Shown here: piece after piece, positions 46,401-57,757 of the stretch
Layout: the number at the start of each line of letters is the position of its first letter
Numbering within the stretch: position 1 is the stretch's first letter
Source: Hyalella azteca
Lineage: Eukaryota > Arthropoda > Malacostraca > Amphipoda > Hyalellidae
Assembly (NCBI RefSeq): GCF_000764305.2
Contig: NW_025936235.1
Span: forward strand, 124,001-188,000
DNA: 64,000 bases
Direction of reading: 5' to 3'
Notes under the pieces: model-generated
Told to the model about the DNA's origin: nothing
Seen by the model: only the letters and a program-made list of their open reading frames with translations
The model's database searches: none
Made by a program: the position numbers and the translations under genes

Positions 46401-48154
46401 CTAAAACCAGAAATTAGTCGTAAACGACGACAATTCCGGGACACGCAGCAATGACAACCCGTGCGGTCACCGCACCGATGAAAAATTGCTTTGCCGTCCA
46501 CCCGATTTTTGGGACAAACCCGCGGTCACACATCTTCGCTTTCTGTAATTTTAAGCCCTATTCACCCTTTAATAGTTCTATATTCTAGTCATCATTCAGA
46601 TACAGTAAGTGTTTCTAGTGGTGATTCGTTCATTAACGAAATTTTGTTAATTTGAGCAACCTACTGACATTGATTTTGTTTGAAGTATTTGAATGGTAAA
46701 AATATATATAGGCTTATTCTGAATCTTCAAGACACTTAATATTAATTGTACGGTGGTAAATATTTCTTTCGACTTAATTTGTGTCGAAAAATTATTCTAC
46801 GATGGAAAGTCTTGCGTCTTCATTCGTTGGCATGATACCGGGAAAATTGTATTATTCAAAAAACAGATATTTTTCTACTTGTAATCTCGTTTAGATTTTG
46901 TTATCCACGTACCCATTATTATCTACTTGGTTCTTAAAAAAACTCTATTTATATTTTTGCCAGCCCATTAGGGGGTTCAGATCCTATCATATTTGTCTCC
47001 AATCGTATGGCAGTCGATGTACTATATTATCAGAACTTTTCAATTTTGTGACGCAACTCGAAATCTAAAGATAAACATCAGGAAGTGGATTTTTCTAATT
47101 TTAACACCAAGCAAAGGCCATCAGCGACTATGTCTCTATCGCTGAAGATGACGTTTGTTTTTACCGTAATAATTTACAGAAAAAAGACACAGATTAGTTA
47201 TATGAGATCGTAACCTACGACATTGCGCGCTTTTGCTGTGCCGTTTGGCTATAATTAAAGACAGAGGGCATTTCTGAGTTGCTCCGATCACTTAACTATT
47301 TTTCGTTGCAGTTGACCGACGAGATATACCTAATGCGTCTTGGGTCTTGATTATTGCGTCATCGTGTCAAGTAATCATGGACCAAAGTCATATCCGTGGG
47401 CAGGGCGCTCATTAATACAAGGTTCCTCACTCAAGCAAATTTTTACGTATTCATACCAAGGAACTCAAAACAATTTTGACCAATCAAAGGTTTAACAGCG
47501 AATGTTATAAATTAATGGGTATGCTTACTGAATGACTATAAACGAGTCTGTCGGCAATCAATTTGTGAGTATTTAATCTATCAATTAACTTAAGTAGCCA
47601 AATTAACTCAAATTAAAATCTAAAACTCCACGGATTTACGAGTTACAACTTCGGAGAAAGGGACAACTGATAGTTTTGGGAAAATCGTGATACTCGGAAT
47701 CCATCTTCAAGTCCAGCATTAAAGCACCACGCAAATTTTAATACGAGGCTACCACTAACCAAAATTCAGCCTTAACTCACGGTGCTCACAGACGTTACGA
47801 TCACCGTTGCCACTTTTGAGAATGAAGCCTTGTGCCGAGATCTGCGCAGTGGGTGGTGAAGAGCGAGCTACCAGGTAAAGAATACGCTCACGACTGTTGC
47901 TTTGAGCGTTCTCAAATAATTATACCGAATACCGCAGCTCAGGCAATTATTAGCGTGATAAACTCGCTTGTGCGCAATAACAATGAAACTTTAGAGCACA
48001 ATTCTGCCGGAGGTGTGTTTTTTACATCCCTAATGTAGTGCCTTGATGATTATCCTAATTTTTATACACGATAGTGGCTAATGAAACGAGAAACTGAATT
48101 GTTTTATTCTGATTAATTAGATAAAAGGCATTTTAATTTCTAATTTAAGCGACT
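46401..48154. other. Gene-free stretch
   Basis: No gene is supported. The left part (to about 46540) is GC-richer and contains the inverted pair GTGCGG/CCGCAC near 46460, just upstream (on the minus strand) of the candidate exon at 46195-46400. Confidence 0.5.
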
Positions 48155-48267
48155 AGGAATTTAAAAGTAAAGAAAAAAGCCAAAAAGTTCGCCATTTCTT
48201 ATAAGAGAAAGCTATTTTCTCTTATAAGAAATTTTATTTTGGCTATTTTCTTTACTTTTAAATTCCT
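48155..48267. mobile_element. Foldback of 113 bp with a perfect central stem
   Basis: The outer arms AGGAATTTAAAAGTAAAGAA (48155) and its inverse (ending 48267) are near perfect. The inner stem TTTCTTATAAGAGAAA pairs exactly with TTTCTCTTATAAGAAA around the loop GCTAT. AGCCAAAA/TTTTGGCT pairs in between. It is a small long-inverted-repeat element or a snap-back duplication. Confidence 0.85.
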
Positions 48268-48834
48268 GGTAAATTTGCGACTTGAGCAACCAAGTGATCT
48301 TAATATTAATTTAAGCGAGCGTAATTTAGATTGGTTGATAATAATTGTTCGATAATTCCTCATTTAAATTGCATGCGCATATCCAATTATTCGGTATTAG
48401 AGACATGCTCAAAATAATTGCCACTTGTTGTCGATTTTCAATAAAATGCAAAAAGCAACAGCTGCATGTATCTGTTCAGCCAATCAAACTGGCTCTGTTC
48501 ATTCTAAACGCAATTGATTCCGCAATGTAATATTTTTGTTAACGTTCATTGAAATTTTAGTGTTTTAATGAAATTTCCAGCGCATGTTCAACGCTGTAAT
48601 TTCTCTAATGAACCTATAGTATTTATGAAACAAATGATGTTCCGTCAAAGGTTGGACGATCAAAACGAGCGCTTTACAATCATTCCTGGACTTATCTGCC
48701 CTGCCTTGAAATATCGCTGATTATTAAATTTTTCCAGCGAGTGGCATCGCATTTCAAACTTTTCAAGACGCGTTTTTTTCCTCTGAGAATCAATTGTTGA
48801 TGTCGGATGCGGTGGTCCTGCTGTTTCATTTCAG
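48268..48834. other. Gene-free stretch
   Basis: No gene supported; the right end is GC-richer and leads into the acceptor at 48834. Confidence 0.5.
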
Positions 48835-48995
48835 GGCAAAAATGGCAGTTTCGTATACCTGCGGAGAGCTGTAATGGGCTCGTTAGTGCGATCCCAATGG
48901 GTGCCATCATTGCCTCCTCGAGTGGAGGTTTTAGCGCCCAAATTCTTCCATTGCAATTGTTCAAGGAATTTATTGCCCTACAGTTTATTGATTGA
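48835..48995 (+). CDS. Exon-like island after a strong acceptor
   Basis: CTGCTGTTTCATTTCAG at 48818-48834 is a strong 3' splice site. Downstream, one frame is open to a TGA at 48995 with a small-residue-rich stretch IPMGAIIASSSGGFSAQ, but a second frame stays open to about 49026. The minus strand is also open (48692-48964, 90 codons, with CHFCPEMK). Three open frames over the same DNA mean that the coding strand cannot be settled. The splice site is the best evidence, and it favours plus. Confidence 0.25.
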
Positions 48996-49029
48996 GGTTC
49001 GGAATCGTTACCTTAAACGGAGCTAGCCC

Positions 49030-49514
49030 ACAATTTCTCAAGGGATGCTGGACGTGTTGAGACAGGGCGTTCATCAACAAGCTTTATTTCTGATGCATAA
49101 ATTATATATGAAGAGATGAACCATAACAACAATTTCGGAGTAAAAGTACTTATGCTATTTTTTACTGAAGAAAACACGATGTGACCTTCATTAGAAGGCG
49201 GTTTTATATGAGGGGCAAACTGATATGCACGTTGGGGATTCCAGGGATTCAAATGCGTTGATTTATTTAGAGTTGCTATTATCTGGAGTATTGATTAGAT
49301 TAGAGTATTGATTATCAGCATGCAGCAAGATATTGAGATGATATGAATTTATTTCTTTAATGCGTCTTCAAAAAGTAGCAAAAAATGCAAGAAAAATCCG
49401 CGAAGATTTACGAAGAGGATTTAACATCCCAACTACAACAGCGGTACAAAAAAAAAAAAGATCCAGCACGGGGCCCGATACTCGCCAGACAAAATGTAGT
49501 CCAGCACTTCATCC
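49030..49514. other. Gene-free stretch
   Basis: A+T-rich; nothing seen other than a short poly-A tract near 49449. Confidence 0.5.
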
Positions 49515-49915
49515 GCACCCCGAACGCATAAGATAAAGTAATTCCGAACGTTTTACGCAGCCTCAACGCATGAGCAAAAGTGATCCTAGTCTTAACACGC
49601 AGCCTCAACGCAGGAAAGAAAGTGATCCAAGACTTTTTACGCAGCCTCTACGCATAAGAGAAAGTGAGCCTCGTTTCTACACGCAGCCTCTACGCATAAG
49701 AGAAAGTGAGCCTCGTTTCTACACGCAGCCTCAACGCAGGAAAGAAAGTGATCCTGGACTTCATCCGCAGCCTCAACATATAAGAGAAAGTGATCCTCGT
49801 CTTTGCACGCAGCCTCAACTCAGGAAAGAAAGTGATCCAACTTTTTACGCAGCCTCTACGCATAAGAGAAAGTGATCCTCGTCTTTGCACGCAGCCTCAA
49901 CGCAGGAAAGAAAAG
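49515..49915 (+). repeat. 42-bp minisatellite, about nine copies
   Basis: GCAGCCT marks successive units at 49557, 49599, 49641, 49683, 49725, 49767, 49809, 49849 and 49891; all steps are 42 bp except one of 40. The unit alternates between CGCATAAGAGAAAGTGA and CGCAGGAAAGAAAGTGA forms, so an 84-bp higher-order period is visible. Being a multiple of three, it keeps a frame open for 101 codons (49570-49875) with a 14-residue repeat such as QPQRRKESDPRLFT. The 2-bp loss in one unit breaks that frame, which argues against a protein. Confidence 0.93.
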
Positions 49916-51449
49916 TTATCACCTTCTTCGAACGCTTTGAAGGACCCAGTCATCGGAACAGAGAAGCCAAAAGAGGCTTGAAAGTTGTTATAGTTCGAAG
50001 ACATTCAAGTCTTCGAAACGTTCACTTCGAAACGAATGAAATTTCGAAACGTTCAAAGTGCATGACATTCATTCCCACAATAAATTAAACACACGCACCC
50101 ACGAGAAGCTTGAAGTTCGGTTGAAGTGACCATGATTTGAAAACACGATAGGAAGATGCCAAATGTTCAACGTGAGATTCATATATATTTTACTAACAAG
50201 ATGCAAAACGTTGTAAACTTAAGTCGCACATGAAGAGAGCTTTTGCTAAAAAGCAATAATAATTATGTTATGAGGTATATTGGGAAGTACACAGCAACTA
50301 GAGTGAAGAGTATGACTCGAATTTTTGCAACTGATGAAATAGGGTGGGAATCATTTTAAAATGTAGAAAAAGTGGATAAAAGTGGTCTTGGACGACACAG
50401 ATGGTGACTCAAAGTGATGACCCAAATGACAATTTCAGCCTAAATTAGTGCAATAAAAACGGCTTTAACGAGCCATTGACGATCAGCCATCTAAAGTGTG
50501 GCTAATTCTGTTCCTTATGATGCCGTGGCTCTCGACTTCCACACTCACTTTCATCTCTACGCCAGTAAAAAATGCATTGAAGTAAAAATCAACGTTCAAG
50601 TCATCGCTTGCCGGTTGAATGTAAGACATTTTAAATAAACGTATACCATTCTGGATTCCCTCCTTCGGGAAACCTTATTTATAAAAGAAAACCTTCTTGG
50701 GGAAAAATATTTCATTTTTATAGGATTCTCGTAATGATTTACACCATCCGTCTTCTGCTATCGAGGAATTTTTTTATCATTTCAAAGCAGTTCCGATCAG
50801 AAGTCGTCCAGCGAATCGGCGAAGTTCCTTCATTTTTTCTGCATAAATACTTCCCATTAATGTAAGATCTTCAGCACACCATGCGATGCCAAACACTATC
50901 AAACATTAACATCATGAGCATACATATTTATTCAGTTAATTGAATCTTCATTGAGCTTAGAAATGATCTTAGAAAAAATTAAAAACGTGTATCTTTTGAG
51001 GTAGACAGCTTATACCCAACAACCCCGACACAATTTCAAGTTTTTCGCTCTACAAGGTAGATTGCTAACCTTTACTGCAAGGTAGACTTAAAATTAAACG
51101 TTATTTTCGGTAGATCAAAGGGGTTCTGGGCGGAATTAATGAGATGATCGTTAATTTTTTCACTTTTGACCTAGGTTTAGTTACTTGCCTTGTGTTGCTG
51201 AAGAAGCCAACGTAGCAGTTACGGGACTTGGCTTATATGACCGAAGTAGACTGGTCACTGCACTGACTTTCATGTCAACCCGTTACACGACAAACTCTTT
51301 GTGTGTAATGCGAGCAAGGCTGTAATTATTGTAGCCGGTTGTGTTCTCCGGGGCTATTTCCACCCTCTATTAGTGGCAGTAATAGCTGAGGAGACATTTT
51401 TTCCGACTCCCTAATGACAAGCAATCAAGATCATTGGCTTTGTAACCTT
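49916..51449. other. Gene-free stretch
   Basis: No gene is supported. Repeated TTCGAAACGTTCA/TTCGAAGAC motifs at about 49995-50060 form small hairpins. Confidence 0.55.
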
Positions 51450-51520
51450 GTGGCGACCGCGGTTACCTTCCTGGCTCGCCTCGCTTGAGTTTGAGTCACG
51501 CGCCCCAAGACGCGCGCCCC
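51450..51520 (+). mobile_element. Possible tRNA-derived SINE head, degraded
   Basis: TGGCGACCGCGGTTACC followed about 35 bases later by GAGTTTGAGTCAC resembles the A and B boxes of an RNA polymerase III promoter in tRNA-derived SINEs: B box GTTCGANTC with one C-to-T change, A box with about two mismatches. The internal GCTCGCCTCGC is also SINE-like. It lies directly before the 62-bp array. The rest of a SINE is not visible. Confidence 0.28.
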
Positions 51521-51524
51521 AAGA

Positions 51525-51975
51525 CTTTACGTGGCGCTCTGGTAAGATAAAGCTAAACAAGTTACTGCGCCGTATATTACGCAGTCACTTTCCTTGGGGC
51601 TCTGGTAAGATAAAGCTTAACTGTTACTGCGCCGTATATTACGCAGTCACTTTACTTGGGGCTCTGGAATGATAAAGCTTAACTGTTACTGCGCCGTATA
51701 TTACGCAGTCACTTTACTTGGCGCTCTGGTAAGATAAAGCTTAACAGTTCTGTGCCGTATATTACGCAGTCACTTTACTTGGCGCTCTGGTAAGATAAAG
51801 CTTAACAGTTCTGTGCCGTATATTACGCAGTCACTTTACTTGGCGCTCTGGTAAGATAAAGCTTAACTGTTACTGCGCCGTATATTACGCAGTCACTTTC
51901 CTTGGGGCTCTGGTAAGATAAAGCTTAACTGTTACTGCGCCTTACATTCATGCAGTGACTTTCTTTCGTGCTATA
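51525..51975 (+). repeat. 61-63 bp minisatellite, seven copies
   Basis: GCTCTGG marks unit starts at about 51536, 51599, 51661, 51723, 51784, 51845 and 51907. Units carry GATAAAGCTTAAC, CTGCGCCGTATATTACGCAG (itself partly palindromic) and TCACTTTACTTGG. Copies are more than 90% alike by eye, and the last half-unit decays. Confidence 0.95.
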
Positions 51976-54694
51976 GAAGTCAGAAGCTCAATAAAAATTT
52001 AATGCAGCCATTTGAAATTTGTAAAAGAAGGCCTTCTACAGATGTATTCATAATAAATTTATGCCCAGCTCGAATGGTGACTGATTAGGCAAGCCTGAAA
52101 ATTAAAAAAAATGTTCCATTACTGTTGCGAGAATAAAAATCAGGTTTGAGAGATAATGTACCAATTGTTCCGTAATCTTATCTGGTTGCGTTCCTGGATT
52201 TAACTCAAGGTGGAGTGTATTTAAAATGAAGCAATTTCTTGCGAAAATGGAATTTAAGAATACAACTTTCCAATTGGTGCATGAGCAGTGTGCAGCTCCA
52301 TTAGACGACAAAGTTTATTTTTAAATCAAGTAAATTTAGATCCATGAGACAAGTTTGATCACATTACGTGTTTTCTCAAATTTATGCCATATAGGTTTAT
52401 AGAAAGCTGCCCTGTTCGAGAGATCACCGTCAAACGGTATTACCCACATTTCAGTGACCAGCGGCTACGTGAAGAAACATACGCGTCGCCGTTTTTTCCT
52501 TATTTATCGCTAAAAACACGTACAGCATTCGAAACAAAACGGCGAAACGATTTAATTTCAGGGGTCGGTTGGTCACTAAAACGAGGGTTAGACCGTTTTT
52601 CGCGTTTATTTCGGGAAGTTTGGTAAAATGGCACCTCTTATCCGCAGGTATATTTGTCTGCGAAAGCTATTTGAATTCCATTTATTTATTCTGAAGTATG
52701 ATTTCCAAGCAGCAAGTACAAAAATACCAAGTTTCCTTGGAAGTTCAAGCACAGGATGTCAGAATGCCGTTGCCAGTACTCCAGCCTTCATAAGCCGGTG
52801 TTTTATCAGCGATTTTTTTGGTGCTCTCGTCGTCAGCGTCGTTTTTTTTGGTGCTCGTCGGCAGCGCTAATTCGAAGCGTGAGCGGCTAAACGCTCTTGA
52901 GTCAGCCGCCGAGTTCTGTTGCAGATAAGATGCCGTGTTTCCTAAGCCGACTTTACTTTCCCTTGCCGTGCGTGCGCGCGTAATTGGTCTGTAGGCCTAA
53001 CCTTTAGGCCATCGCTTTCTGGCACGTAGCTATTTGCCTATCGAAAAAAATTTGTTTATAAAATAACTAGAATGTTGAAAACGTCATTTACTTTCCTTCC
53101 ACATAATTCCATTCAAAACATGTTACTGTCATTTTCATGAATGATATAGTATTTATTAGGCATTCCATGCTTGAATATTGTCGTTGAAAGCTTAGGAAAG
53201 TTATAGATTTGTGGTTTAGTTTTCCTGTAGCCGGAAAGTTCAACCGCAATTAATCAGTAAGAGATTTAGCTGAGAGAAATATTATAATTATATAAATACA
53301 AAAAATTATAATTACTGTTGGATTACCACCCAAACTTTTATTCCAGGTCTTATTTGCCCTGGATTGTCAGTCCTATATTGATAAAAGAGCAGGTCTTACC
53401 AGAGAAACAAAACATTTTTCGCCTTCGTTTTCGTCGCAAATGACAATCGAGAAATCACTTCAACAATGGAAAATTTGCCCGTGTCTTAGCGTTTTGTTAA
53501 TTATTATTTTGTTTTAATTGTGTTGCCAATCTCATCTTGGGCGAAAGTAAATTAGTGAAAGAAATATAAAGCAAAGAAAATGTCCCAAGAAATATTTCAT
53601 CGTAATTTAATCAGTATTAATTCATAATTTAATGATATCAATAAAAGTTTGATGAATTCACTGGGCTTTCCTAGTTAATTAGAATTTTTGGGTCAATTTT
53701 CAATTTAAGCAAACTAAAGAAATACAATAAGAGCATTTAATTTTTTCCGAAACCATTAATATCTCACAACTTTTTCGTAGTTGACAATTAATGATTACTA
53801 GAATGCAAATTTTTCATTAGGCAATGAGCATTTCAATTTATTGCTTTTGCCATTTACATGATATAGCCGTTCCAATTTTCCAATTTTGACTAAATTTACT
53901 CAATTTACCAATTTTGTTACAGTTTGTGCAGGACATGTACACACAATAATTTAGTATCCCCTTCACCTAATTAGCGCGGAATGAATTACACGCTCACTCA
54001 CAAACCAAAATATCTTGGCTTGTAATTATTCACGGCCAAATGTTGAAGATTATCCGATAAGTCTTCGGTGGAGCATCAAAGCGGCGATTAGGAGACGTCT
54101 AGTATCAGATTAATGAGATGAAGGCCCACTTGAAGAGCTAAAAGACTTTTTTTAAGAGCTTTAAGACTCTTTGCCGCCATTAAAACAAACCATGCGCTTA
54201 TCGTCGTGACGATCTCTGGGCAAGAGGCTGATTTGCTGAGCACGGTACGATACACAGCAACGGCGTATCTAGGCTACGATATCTTGATAAATGGCAGGTA
54301 ATCCTTCAGCAAATTGGGATTTTTAGCGCAAAGGTTCAGTATTTGCGGTAATATAGTTTCAAATGTGTCAATGGTGAATACCAAAAAAATGTCAGAACAA
54401 CTTCAAATGTGTCAATCTCCAGCACTAAATTATTCTGATCAAGAAGCGTAGATTGATGTTAAATTGTAATTATCGTAATAATATTTCCATATTGATGGTA
54501 GAATCACGCTCTGCTATGCCATCCACATCAAGTGGTTTATGATCCTAATTTAGCGTTGAGTATTCTACAGTGAAACCATACTTTTCTATCGGTATGTTTG
54601 TAACAACAACACTTGGATTGGACGCTAGTCAATTCTCGAACGTTTGCTCAATACAATTTTGTCTGCAAATTAAATCCCTGAAGCTAAAAGAATC
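51976..54694. other. Gene-free stretch
   Basis: No gene is supported. Two consecutive plus-strand frames (52384-52626 and 52628-52870) are of chance length. A short ATG frame from 52699 looks mildly protein-like (MISKQQVQKYQVSLEVQAQ) but ends after about 30 codons. Confidence 0.5.
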
Positions 54695-54938
54695 GTCTCG
54701 TGAGGCAGGACAAGACTGTGCTGCCTGCGTCTCGTGAGGCAGGGCAAGACTGCGCTGCCTGCGTCTCGTGAGGCAGGGCAAGACTGCGCTGCCTGCGTCT
54801 CGTGATGCAGGGCAAGACTGCGCTGTCTGCGTCTCGTGATGCAGGGCAAGACTGCGCTGTCTGCGTCTCGTGAGGCAGGGCAAGACTGCGCTGTCTGCGT
54901 CTCGTGAGGCAGGGCAAGACTGCGCTGTCTGCGTCTCG
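54695..54938 (+). repeat. 34-bp minisatellite, seven full copies
   Basis: GTCTCGTG marks units at 54695, 54729, 54763, 54797, 54831, 54865 and 54899, with a partial one at 54933. Each holds AGGCAGGGCAAGACTGCGCT. It is GC-rich in an A+T-rich surround. The minus strand is open in two frames over the array because each repeat lacks stops; these frames are artefacts. Confidence 0.95.
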
Positions 54939-57172
54939 TACGAAGCGTTCGTTGCGCTGCGTATTTGAAGCTGAATGAATGCGAGTGCTAATATTTTTAA
55001 AACTGAAATATTGTTTTTAAAATCAATATTTCAGTTGATTTAAATGATTCAGTTGATTTAAATCGATTCTGATAGAAATATTCATCTCTAATATGTCAAA
55101 TAATGTGTAGTATAAATCAAAAATTGGTACAAATTTCATAATCCCTGGAACGTCACAAGGATTACCGTTGTGGCCGGAATCAAAATAAGTTTTTCGTAAC
55201 ATTTCAAGATTAAAGTCCTGATCGTAGCTCATGCTCATAGGTAGATTAAATAGTAAATAGGAGTAAATCGTTACCGATAATGATTCAATATTTAATTACT
55301 AACCATTAATTAATATTACTTTATTCGTCAATGAAAAATGGCAAGTGTACGTTTTTTTGACGTTTGCTTTGAGAACGTGCGAGCTCAGCCAGAGAAGGGA
55401 AGGCAGTTTCATCCTGGCATCTCTAGCGCAGGCTTTTTACTGAGCCAATCAATATAATAGCTTTCCTAAAACTGATATTGTAACCTAGAACCGTAAGTGT
55501 TACTCGGCTCGTGAGTTATCACCTGCCTACGACAACTCACTGTTGGATTTGTTTCAGGCCCAATAAGCTTGAATCTGAAAAATAATTTCCATTATTCATA
55601 GATTAATGAATGCTGCATGTTTTCACATAGTAACTGCCTGGTCATATCGCGAGATTAGCTTTGCAATAACCTTTATTTAAGCAAATAAGTATGATTTTTA
55701 TATAGTGCAAGACTCTTCACTATTTTTTCCATCAAATGAAATTTTTAATTATGAAGCATAATTTGAAATGTCTCATCCCTTCACATAAACTTCAAACGTG
55801 CCAATTCACTGCAATCCTGCGTATAGTGATAGCCCCAACGCGTATTCTGCAACTATTCTGCGCATTTCTTTTCTAAATTTCATAAATAAATTTCATTAGT
55901 GCGATCGAAGTTCATCTGTAGAACTTGGGCACGCAAACTTATTGGCATGTGTCAGGTCTGGATCAACTGAACTGTTAAATGTGCATATTTTAAAATGTAA
56001 TAAATTATCGCACCATTAGAATGCAAAGTTTCATCAAACTTATTACATTTTCGGACCTCCCAGTCCGAAATATCTACCTGCAAAAAAAATTCCCTAAAGA
56101 GATTGCTAGATATTAAATCAGCGGGGTTCTATACTAAGTTAATAGATCACCTTTGTGGTCTGATTATCATAATTATCACATGGAGACTTGTGAACGTCGC
56201 GATATTATGTGGCTTGTTTGCGATATGTTGTGTCTGTAAATTGCAGGTGTTTTAAATGGATTTCGTTTTAAGTGGATTTCGTATATTTTTTTCAATGATG
56301 TTACAGATATTGCATGAAAGTGCTTGTCTACAGTGAACGCGTGTAATTCCTTTACATTTTTCTTTCAATAGTATAGTAAGTAAGGGTTTGTTATCTTGAA
56401 CCATACCAACGAGATATCCATCTTCCTACCATACAAAAAAGTTAAAATCTGTTGTCTTTATCAGAGAAGCTTGTGAGATACGATGCAAATTAGTGGATAA
56501 TTACGACAAATGACCTTTTTATTTCGGTGGCGAAGTTGACAGTAATCCATGCGCGGGCGTCTTCATATGGAGCGCCAAATACCACAATATACCGCATCAG
56601 AGTTCCGCTGAGTTATGCTAGGCGCGTAAATTAGATATGCTGGAATGCGCGCTGTGCCTGTCTTTACCATGCACACTCACGCTTCAGAAACAGGCACAAT
56701 AACTGCAGTCAAAAGAGCAAGTAGGACTAATATTGTGTTCAGTTTATATTCGAAACAATGCTATTGTGAAATTCACAGGATATTGTGAATTTCACTTTAA
56801 AATTTCAAAAGAATTCAGCGCATTATTGACTCGATACAAATATGGGAAAGTTACGAGAAATGTTTGAGGAGAAAATTTGGATATACCAATAACAGACCAT
56901 GAATTAATTTAGAAAAAGACCAATAATAGACCCATTACCTTTACATCAGCAACCGAGAAACGCCTGGATGATGAAAGTTGAATGTTTGGATATCGTTCGT
57001 AAGTGAAAAATCGACTTAAATTGCTATCTTATGATAAAACGAATCAATAATTTAGGAAATTGGTCTAAGTTCAATATTACACAAGAGGTTTGAATGACTT
57101 TGTAATATTGTTTCCAAGAAAAGAAATTAAAAGCGGATTGCCTCCAATTGATGGGCACTGAACCTTTGACAG
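54939..57172. other. Gene-free stretch
   Basis: No gene is supported. AACTGAAATATTG and its complement (55001-55013, 55024-55036) form a perfect hairpin, and TTCAGTTGATTTAAAT follows twice in tandem at about 55030-55065. Confidence 0.55.
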
Positions 57173-57539
57173 TGGAGACCTGGATGTGTGATGCTGATGC
57201 ACAACTGTGATCGTCATAATTTCGACCACGAATGGTCCAGTCACCCATACACAAGCTATATGCCTGCTTACGAGCTGCTGAAAGGTGAGTGTGCAGTCTT
57301 GAAGGTAGGTGGTCTCATGGTGATATTGAGTACGACCGAGTCCCTAATTGTGACCTAGGCACTTGTTAACAAGTTGGTGACACTGCTTGTGACTGTAGTT
57401 GACAACCTCCTCAACACAGCTATTATGACCCAAACTTTTAGCTTGGAACGTCATTCAACGGCTTGGTCGTGAACGTATACAATTTATATTTGCAGGTAAA
57501 AAATTATCGTGTTCGCGGAAACTTAAACGATTTAAGTAG
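57173..57539 (+). CDS. Small two-exon coding candidate, 3' end of an unrecognised gene
   Basis: Exon A (57173-57284) follows ACCTTTGACAG and ends at AAAG|GTGAGT, a near-ideal donor. The intron (57285-57495, 211 bp) ends TTTATATTTGCAG, a good acceptor. Joining the 1-base overhang of exon A with exon B gives a GGT codon and an open frame to a TAG at 57537-57539. The joined peptide is about 51 residues, with GCVMLMHNCD near its start, a middle rich in H, Y and S, and a basic C-terminus KKLSCSRKLKRFK. No ATG at the 5' edge marks it as complete, so earlier exons would be expected. The minus strand is open across parts of the same DNA (57024-57254 and 57455-57757), so the strand is not certain. The product is not recognised. 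Confidence 0.33.
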
Positions 57540-57757
57540 ACCTTAAAAGCGGCTGGATTATGGCACCTGTTGCTGCCTGGCCGCCATTTGCAGTAATCAC
57601 GAGTGGACGAAGACGTGAGTATCTCAGGACTTTGTGTAGCAATAACGTTCGCTAAATTATAAGCTATTTTTGAAATATTCTTAAGAGTATTGTTGATGGT
57701 CAGATTTGAAATGCGTTTTATGTGAAATGCTTCAACACTTTCATAATATACAGCCAA
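57455..57757 (-). CDS. Alternative minus-strand open frame, 100 codons, no ATG
   Basis: The frame has protein-like composition, with SNLTINNTLKNISKIAYNLA (three N-glycosylation sequons) and a Cys pair in DYCKWRPGSNRCHNP. It begins only with TTG, because an in-frame TGA lies just upstream, and I find no clean acceptor on this strand. It overlaps the plus-strand candidate at 57496-57539, so at most one of them is likely to be real. Unrecognised. Confidence 0.2.
   Translation of the reverse strand: MAVYYESVEAFHIKRISNLTINNTLKNISKIAYNLANVIATQSPEILTSSSTRDYCKWRPGSNRCHNPAAFKVYLNRLSFREHDNFLPANINCIRSRPSR

Noticed and set aside
52384..52870. Two consecutive 80-codon plus-strand frames
   Set aside because: Different frames, no splice signals joining them, no recognisable domain.
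54629..54917. Minus-strand frames of 77-84 codons with repeated CPASRD-type peptides
   Set aside because: They exist only because the 34-bp repeat lacks stops; several frames are open at once.
57271..57539. GKK at the exon junction as a neuropeptide amidation and dibasic site
   Set aside because: No signal peptide or precursor layout is visible, and three residues at an inferred junction are not evidence.
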